A DNA stretch of 64,000 nucleotides, taken from the NCBI RefSeq assembly GCF_900187045.1, contig NZ_LT906453.1:2170001-2234000 (forward strand). Reading direction: 5' to 3'. This document shows, one piece after another, positions 60,335 through 64,000 of the stretch. Under the pieces are notes generated by a model that had not been told where the DNA came from, searched no databases, and was given only the letters and a program-made list of their open reading frames with translations. The translations under genes were made by a program, and so were the position numbers. Positions within the stretch are counted from its first letter, which is position 1, and every line of letters starts with the position of its first letter. Source of the stretch: Dermatophilus congolensis (lineage in GTDB: Bacteria > Actinomycetota > Actinomycetes > Actinomycetales > Dermatophilaceae).

Positions 60335-60589
60335 ATGTCTTTTGGTAGTGATGCTGTTTCGCGGCCTGATGCGGCTCGTGGCGCCGAGGTTGGCGCGAAT
60401 CGCGCTGTTTTGGCGTCAGCTGTGGTGACGGGTGTTGCTGTTTTGGTTGTGCTGATGGTTGTGGGGCCGTCTCTTGTGGGTGATCCGCGATTGTTGTTTG
60501 CGGCGTTGTTGATTGCTGCTTCGGTGACGGCTGGGACGGTTGCTGTGCGTGATGCGTCGGTGTTGCGGTGGCCGTGGCAGCGATATTGA
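60335..60589 (+). CDS. Small two-helix membrane protein, hypothetical
   Basis: 84 residues. A polar N-terminus is followed by two hydrophobic helices (about 26-46 LASAVVTGVAVLVVLMVV and 52-71 LLFAALLIAASVTAGTVAV) and a short WPWQRY tail. No family recognised with certainty. ATG 60335 is preceded by AGGTGGGGG about 6 nt upstream, supporting translation. Stand-alone gene. Confidence 0.6.
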   Translation: MSFGSDAVSRPDAARGAEVGANRAVLASAVVTGVAVLVVLMVVGPSLVGDPRLLFAALLIAASVTAGTVAVRDASVLRWPWQRY

Positions 60590-60754
60590 TGTTCTTTCCC
60601 CTCCACGTACGCGGCGTGTGCTGACGCGTACAGGTGTGTGGGTGGGGCCCCTCTCCTGCCCACACACTTCCCCTTCGTTGATCACTGTTGGGTGCCCCTC
60701 TACCCGGTGGTGATTGCCAGGCGCCCCACCCCCGCCACCTTGCGGGCGCCGCTT

Positions 60755-60789
60755 GTGTGCCCCGGGCCCTCCCTCGGCCCGGGGCACAC
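60755..60789. terminator. Terminator hairpin between membrane protein and PHP genes
   Basis: GTGTGCCCCGGGCC pairs perfectly with GGCCCGGGGCACAC (60755-60768 with 60776-60789), 14 bp, loop of 7 nt. It lies 33 nt beyond the PHP gene stop and can serve both convergent transcripts. Confidence 0.75.
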
Positions 60790-60821
60790 GTGTTTACCGG
60801 GGGCGGGCGGTAGCGGGGTGG

Positions 60822-61670
60822 TTAGGACTGCAGGATGGGGGTGCCGTGAGCGTGGGCGTTGATGGCTTCGAGGGCGGCGGGGGTGGTGGTGTGATCGCCG
60901 AGTCGGTTGGTTTTGCCGGTTCCGTGGTAGTCGCTGGAGCCGGTGGCTATGAGGCCGAGTTGTGTGGCTAGGCCAAGGGCGTGTGTGGCTTGTTCGGGGG
61001 TGTGATCGAGGTGGTGGGCTTCGATTCCGAGTAGGCCAGCGTCGGTGAGTTCTTCGATGATGTCGTCGGTAATGGGGCGGCCACGGCGCTTGGTGGCGAA
61101 GGGGTGGGCGATGATGGGCACTCCGCCGGCGTCGCGGATGAGGTGGATGGCTTCGCTGGGGGATATGGATTCGTAGGGAACGTGGTATGGGGATCCGTCG
61201 TGGAGGTATCGGCGGAATGCTTCGTCGCGGTTGGGGACGATGCGAGCGCGTATGAGTGCGTCGGCGATGTGGGGGCGGCCGATGGTGGTGGTGTCGTCGA
61301 TGTGGCTGCGTATGTCGTTCCAGGTGATGGGTAGGTCGGTGGCGAGGCGTTCAACGATGCGTTGGGCGCGGTTTTGGCGGGAGTTGCGGGCGCGTTCGAG
61401 TGCGTTGAGTAGGCCGGCGTGGTGGGGGTTGTGGAGGTAACCGAGCATGTGGATGTTGATTCCGTTGGTGCTGGTGGAAACTTCGATGCCTCGTACGAGG
61501 GTGATTTTGTTGTTGGTGGCAGCGGTGGCGGCTTCATCCCAACCGTTGGTGGTGTCGTGGTCGGTGATGGCAATGACGTCCAGTCCGGCGCGGCAGGCGT
61601 TTTCGATGAGTTGGGTGGGTGTGTCGGTACCGTCTGATGCGGTCGAGTGGGCGTGGAGGTCGATGCGCAT
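60822..61670 (-). CDS. PHP-domain phosphoesterase
   Basis: 282 residues of the PHP family, which in the YciV/RNase AM group hydrolyses 3',5'-nucleoside bisphosphates or trims RNA 5' ends. Metal-binding motifs are DLHAHSTASDG at the N-terminus, ITDHDT, RGIEVST, GVPIIAHPF and TGSSDYHG. ATG 61670 is preferred to ATG 61697 because a TAATCT box sits 7 nt upstream (leaderless) and homologues begin MRIDLH. Substrate is inferred at family level. Divergent from lpd. Confidence 0.88.
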   Translation of the reverse strand: MRIDLHAHSTASDGTDTPTQLIENACRAGLDVIAITDHDTTNGWDEAATAATNNKITLVRGIEVSTSTNGINIHMLGYLHNPHHAGLLNALERARNSRQNRAQRIVERLATDLPITWNDIRSHIDDTTTIGRPHIADALIRARIVPNRDEAFRRYLHDGSPYHVPYESISPSEAIHLIRDAGGVPIIAHPFATKRRGRPITDDIIEELTDAGLLGIEAHHLDHTPEQATHALGLATQLGLIATGSSDYHGTGKTNRLGDHTTTPAALEAINAHAHGTPILQS

Positions 61671-61677
61671 ATCTTCG

Positions 61678-61683
61678 AGATTA
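61678..61683 (-). promoter_or_regulatory. Probable -10 box for leaderless PHP gene mRNA
   Basis: TAATCT on the minus strand is 7 nt before the ATG at 61670. Confidence 0.5.
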
Positions 61684-61752
61684 CGCGGGGTGTGCATACA
61701 GTTGCTGGTTGGTTCGTTGCGGGGCAGGGACGGTAGGTTGCTCAGTGGCCAT

Positions 61753-61758
61753 TAGGCT
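61753..61758 (+). promoter_or_regulatory. Probable -10 box for leaderless lpd mRNA
   Basis: TAGGCT ends 6 nt before the ATG at 61765, favouring that ATG over the in-frame GTG at 61759. Confidence 0.5.
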
Positions 61759-61764
61759 GTGCAC

Positions 61765-63162
61765 ATGGCTGATCACTTTGACGTTGTTGTTCTTGGAGCC
61801 GGCCCTGGTGGGTATGTGGCGGCTATTCGCGCGGCTCAGCTGGGTAAGTCGGTCGCAGTTATTGAGAAGAAGTATTGGGGTGGTGTTTGCCTCAACGTTG
61901 GTTGTATCCCCAGCAAGGCGTTGCTGAAGAACGCTGAGTTGGCGCACACGCTGACCAAGGAGAAGAAGAAGTACGGGATTGAGGGCGACGCGACGATGTC
62001 GTTCGGCCCGACGCACAAGCGTTCTCGTCAGGTGAGTGCAGGCATCGTTAAGGGTGTCCACTTCCTGATGAAGAAGAACAAGATCACGGAGATTGATGGG
62101 TGGGGCACGCTGCAGGCGGGCAACACGATTTCGGTGGAGGCTGAAGATGGCTCCACGCGTGAGGTTACGTACGGTGACCTGATCATTGCCACTGGTGCGA
62201 CGGTGCGCACGATGGGCATTGAGCTGAGCAAGAACGTGGTCAGCTACGAGGAGCAGATCCTCGATGAGAACTTGCCTAAGAGCATCATCATCGGTGGTTC
62301 TGGTGCGATTGGTGTCGAGTTCGCTTACGTAATGGCGAACTTCGGTGTCGATGTGACGATCGTGGAGTTCGTGGACCGTATGGTTCCGACCGAGGATGCT
62401 GACGTGTCTAAGGAGCTGGCACGTCACTACAAGAAGCTCGGCGTGAAGGTTATGACGGGCACCAAGGTCGAGTCTGTGGAAGACACGGGTTCGGGTGTGA
62501 AGGTGACGGTTTCGCCGGCTGCTGGTGGCCAGTCGCAGGTGTTGGAGGCCGAGCGGATGCTGTGTGCGTTCGGTTTCGCTCCGCGCACTGAGGGTTATGG
62601 GTTGGAGAACCTTGGCGTCAAGCTTACTGAGCGCGGCGCGATCGAGGTTGATGACTTCATGCGCACGAACGTTGAGCACGTGTATGCCATTGGTGACGTG
62701 ACGGCGAAGATGATGTTGGCTCACGTTGCTGAGGCGATGGGTATTGTCGCTGCGGAGACCATCGCTGGTGCCGAGACCATGCCGATTGATTACCAGACGA
62801 TTCCGCGTGCGACTTACTGCCACCCGCAGATCGCTTCGATGGGTCTGTCGGAGCAGCAGGCTAAGGATGCTGGCTACGACGTGAAGACTTCTTCGTTCCC
62901 GTTCTCGGCGAACGGTAAGGCGCAGGGTCTTGGTGAGGGTGTCGGTTTCGTGAAGGTGATCGCTGACGCGGCGCACAACGAGATTCTTGGTGTGTCGATG
63001 ATCGGTCCGGACGTGACTGAGCTTCTGCCTGCAGCGAACGTGGCTGTGCAGTGGGATCTGACTGCTGATGAGGTCAGCCGCACTGTTTTCGCTCACCCGA
63101 CATTGGGTGAGGCGCTCAAGGAGGCTATGCACGGTATCGCTGGGCACATGATCAACCTCTGA
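61765..63162 (+). CDS. lpdA: Dihydrolipoyl dehydrogenase (E3)
   Basis: FAD-dependent disulfide oxidoreductase of the pyruvate and 2-oxoglutarate dehydrogenase complexes, 465 residues. FAD motif [13 protein letters not shown], redox-active disulfide Cys42/Cys47 in [13 protein letters not shown] motif [34 protein letters not shown] and the C-terminal catalytic His in [10 protein letters not shown]. Codon use is more balanced than in genes around it, as in highly expressed genes. Stand-alone; no lipoyl E2 or E1 gene nearby. Confidence 0.96.
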   Translation: MADHFDVVVLGAGPGGYVAAIRAAQLGKSVAVIEKKYWGGVCLNVGCIPSKALLKNAELAHTLTKEKKKYGIEGDATMSFGPTHKRSRQVSAGIVKGVHFLMKKNKITEIDGWGTLQAGNTISVEAEDGSTREVTYGDLIIATGATVRTMGIELSKNVVSYEEQILDENLPKSIIIGGSGAIGVEFAYVMANFGVDVTIVEFVDRMVPTEDADVSKELARHYKKLGVKVMTGTKVESVEDTGSGVKVTVSPAAGGQSQVLEAERMLCAFGFAPRTEGYGLENLGVKLTERGAIEVDDFMRTNVEHVYAIGDVTAKMMLAHVAEAMGIVAAETIAGAETMPIDYQTIPRATYCHPQIASMGLSEQQAKDAGYDVKTSSFPFSANGKAQGLGEGVGFVKVIADAAHNEILGVSMIGPDVTELLPAANVAVQWDLTADEVSRTVFAHPTLGEALKEAMHGIAGHMINL

Positions 63163-63175
63163 TCTGTCGGTGGTG

Positions 63176-63210
63176 AAGGCGGCCATTCACTTTCGGTGGG
63201 TGGCCGCCTT
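63176..63210 (+). terminator. Terminator hairpin after lpd
   Basis: AAGGCGGCCA pairs with TGGCCGCCTT (63176-63185 with 63201-63210), 10 bp, shortly after the lpd stop. Confidence 0.65.
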
Positions 63211-63257
63211 AATCATGTTCCGGCGCTGGGGTGGATGTGGATGTGATCATGGGGGGT

Positions 63258-64000
63258 ATGGCTGATACGGGAGCATCGTTGGAGTCCGGAGCTGGCACGC
63301 AGCAGGCGGGAGCAAAGAGGGAGCAGGAGGCGGTGTCTGAGCACCGCAGCAGGCCTAGGTCGCAGGCGTTTGTTGAGTTTATGGCTTCGGGGTGGGCGCC
63401 TCGCCAGGAGTCGTTGCCGCAGCTGGCGGAGTCGGCTCGGTGGGCGGCTGCGCGGCGTGAGGCGTTGTCGGCTGCTTTTCCTGGTGAGCGGTTGGTGATT
63501 CCTGCTGGTGGTTTTAAGGTGCGGAACAACGACTGTGATTATCTTTTCCGGCCGCATAGCGCGTTCGCGCATATGACTGGTTTGGGGGCGGATCGGGAAC
63601 CGGATGCGGTGTTGGTGTTGGAGCCGCGGGCCGAGGGGGGGCATGAGTCGGTGTTGTATGCGCGGCCGTTGCTGCCGCGAGATAGTGAAGCGTCGTTTTC
63701 GGATTCGCGGTACGGAGAGTTTTGGGTGGGTGCTGCCCCGACGTTGGAGTCGTTGGCTGCAGAGTTGGGTGTGTCGACAGCGCATTTGGATCAGTTCGGT
63801 GATGCTGTCGGTAAGGATCTCGGGGCGGTGTCGTTGCGAGTGTTGACCGGTGTTGATCCGGTGGTGGATGAGCAGGTGGCGAAGGCTCGTCGGGATAGCG
63901 CAAATGAGCAGCTGCTTGAGTCTGCTGCTGAGGTGGATCGGCAGCTGGAGGTGAAGCTGTCCACGATGCGTCTGGTGAAGGATGAGTGGGAGATCAGCCA
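63258..64000 (+). CDS. pepP: Xaa-Pro aminopeptidase (aminopeptidase P), N-terminal part
   Basis: First 247 residues of a gene cut by the right edge. An N-terminal charged segment is followed by the aminopeptidase P N-terminal domain: WAAARREALSAAFPGERLVIPAG, VRNNDCDYLFRPHSAFAHMTGLG, and EPDAVLVLEP. The end of the visible part (LVKDEWEIS) is the usual start of the metallopeptidase (pita-bread) domain, whose metal ligands lie outside. ATG 63258 is used; ATG 63249 is in frame and equally possible. Family call is firm, start uncertain. Confidence 0.88.
   Translation, partial: MADTGASLESGAGTQQAGAKREQEAVSEHRSRPRSQAFVEFMASGWAPRQESLPQLAESARWAAARREALSAAFPGERLVIPAGGFKVRNNDCDYLFRPHSAFAHMTGLGADREPDAVLVLEPRAEGGHESVLYARPLLPRDSEASFSDSRYGEFWVGAAPTLESLAAELGVSTAHLDQFGDAVGKDLGAVSLRVLTGVDPVVDEQVAKARRDSANEQLLESAAEVDRQLEVKLSTMRLVKDEWEIS

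Noticed and set aside
61681-63186. 501-codon minus-strand frame opposite lpd
   Set aside because: Mirror of the highly conserved lpd reading frame; no ribosome-binding site and no family motif.

Overview
The window is a high-GC actinobacterial chromosome segment. It has family markers largely confined to Actinobacteria: DUF3043, DUF3107 and PPA1309-type proteins, UvrD2, the AdnA/AdnB recombination helicase-nuclease, a SigR/RsrA-type redox sigma pair, the 24-residue ribosomal protein bL37 and a 6C small RNA. No transposase, integrase, phage module or CRISPR array was seen. The genus cannot be fixed from the sequence; a Micrococcales (perhaps Dermatophilaceae-like) organism is a guess. Nearly all genes are chromosomal housekeeping genes, so the unusual material is mostly non-coding and compositional.

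Layout. 1-1.1 kb: start of an M20 dipeptidase (minus) and a DUF3043 membrane protein (plus). 1.1-12 kb: cobalamin (B12) corrin-ring genes. cobO-cobB-cobC-small ORF run leftward, cobG-cobH-cobIJ run rightward, and cobL-cobK/cbiG-cobM run leftward to converge on cobIJ. A 6C RNA lies divergently beside cobL. 12-13.6 kb: secreted peptidoglycan-binding enzyme. 13.7-22.1 kb: nucleotide-sugar genes (Gfo/Idh oxidoreductase, DegT aminotransferase, UDP-GlcNAc 2-epimerase, UDP-sugar dehydrogenase) interleaved with a UPF0340 gene, a Mn-riboswitch-controlled mntP and thrC. 22.1-25.4 kb: paired membrane HD / HD-GYP proteins. 25.4-26.1 kb: AT-rich island, then bL37. 26.2-31.7 kb: rsrA, sigR, SRAP peptidase, aroA, rsgA, hisN. 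31.7-37.1 kb: M16 peptidase pair, small secreted basic protein with a structured leader, ndh, initiator tRNA. 37.1-50.3 kb: UPF0182, PPA1309, YlbL-type PDZ protease, moaE, DUF2342, YwiC, ThiF-like protein, uvrD2, nudC, APH-like protein. 50.3-64 kb: adnB, adnA, TetR regulator, DUF3107, DEAD-box helicase, small membrane protein, PHP phosphoesterase, lpd and the start of an aminopeptidase P.

Two things stand out. First, the window is a patchwork of long blocks in which the + strand is strongly C-rich or strongly G-rich irrespective of which strand is coding. In C-rich blocks plus-strand proteins become Thr/His/Pro/Asn-rich and minus-strand proteins Val/Gly/Arg/Trp-rich; in G-rich blocks this reverses. 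Block borders fall inside genes (cobIJ near 7.1 kb, adnB near 51.2-52.2 kb). Second, the 6C RNA carries tandem hairpins with C6/C7 loops, while the leader of the small secreted protein at 34.4-34.9 kb carries tandem hairpins with G-rich loops in the same short-then-long order. This suggests a loop-loop regulatory pair, which is inference only.

Many genes here appear to be transcribed without a leader: a TANNNT -10 box sits 6-7 nt before the start codon of nine genes, and this was used to choose several starts.
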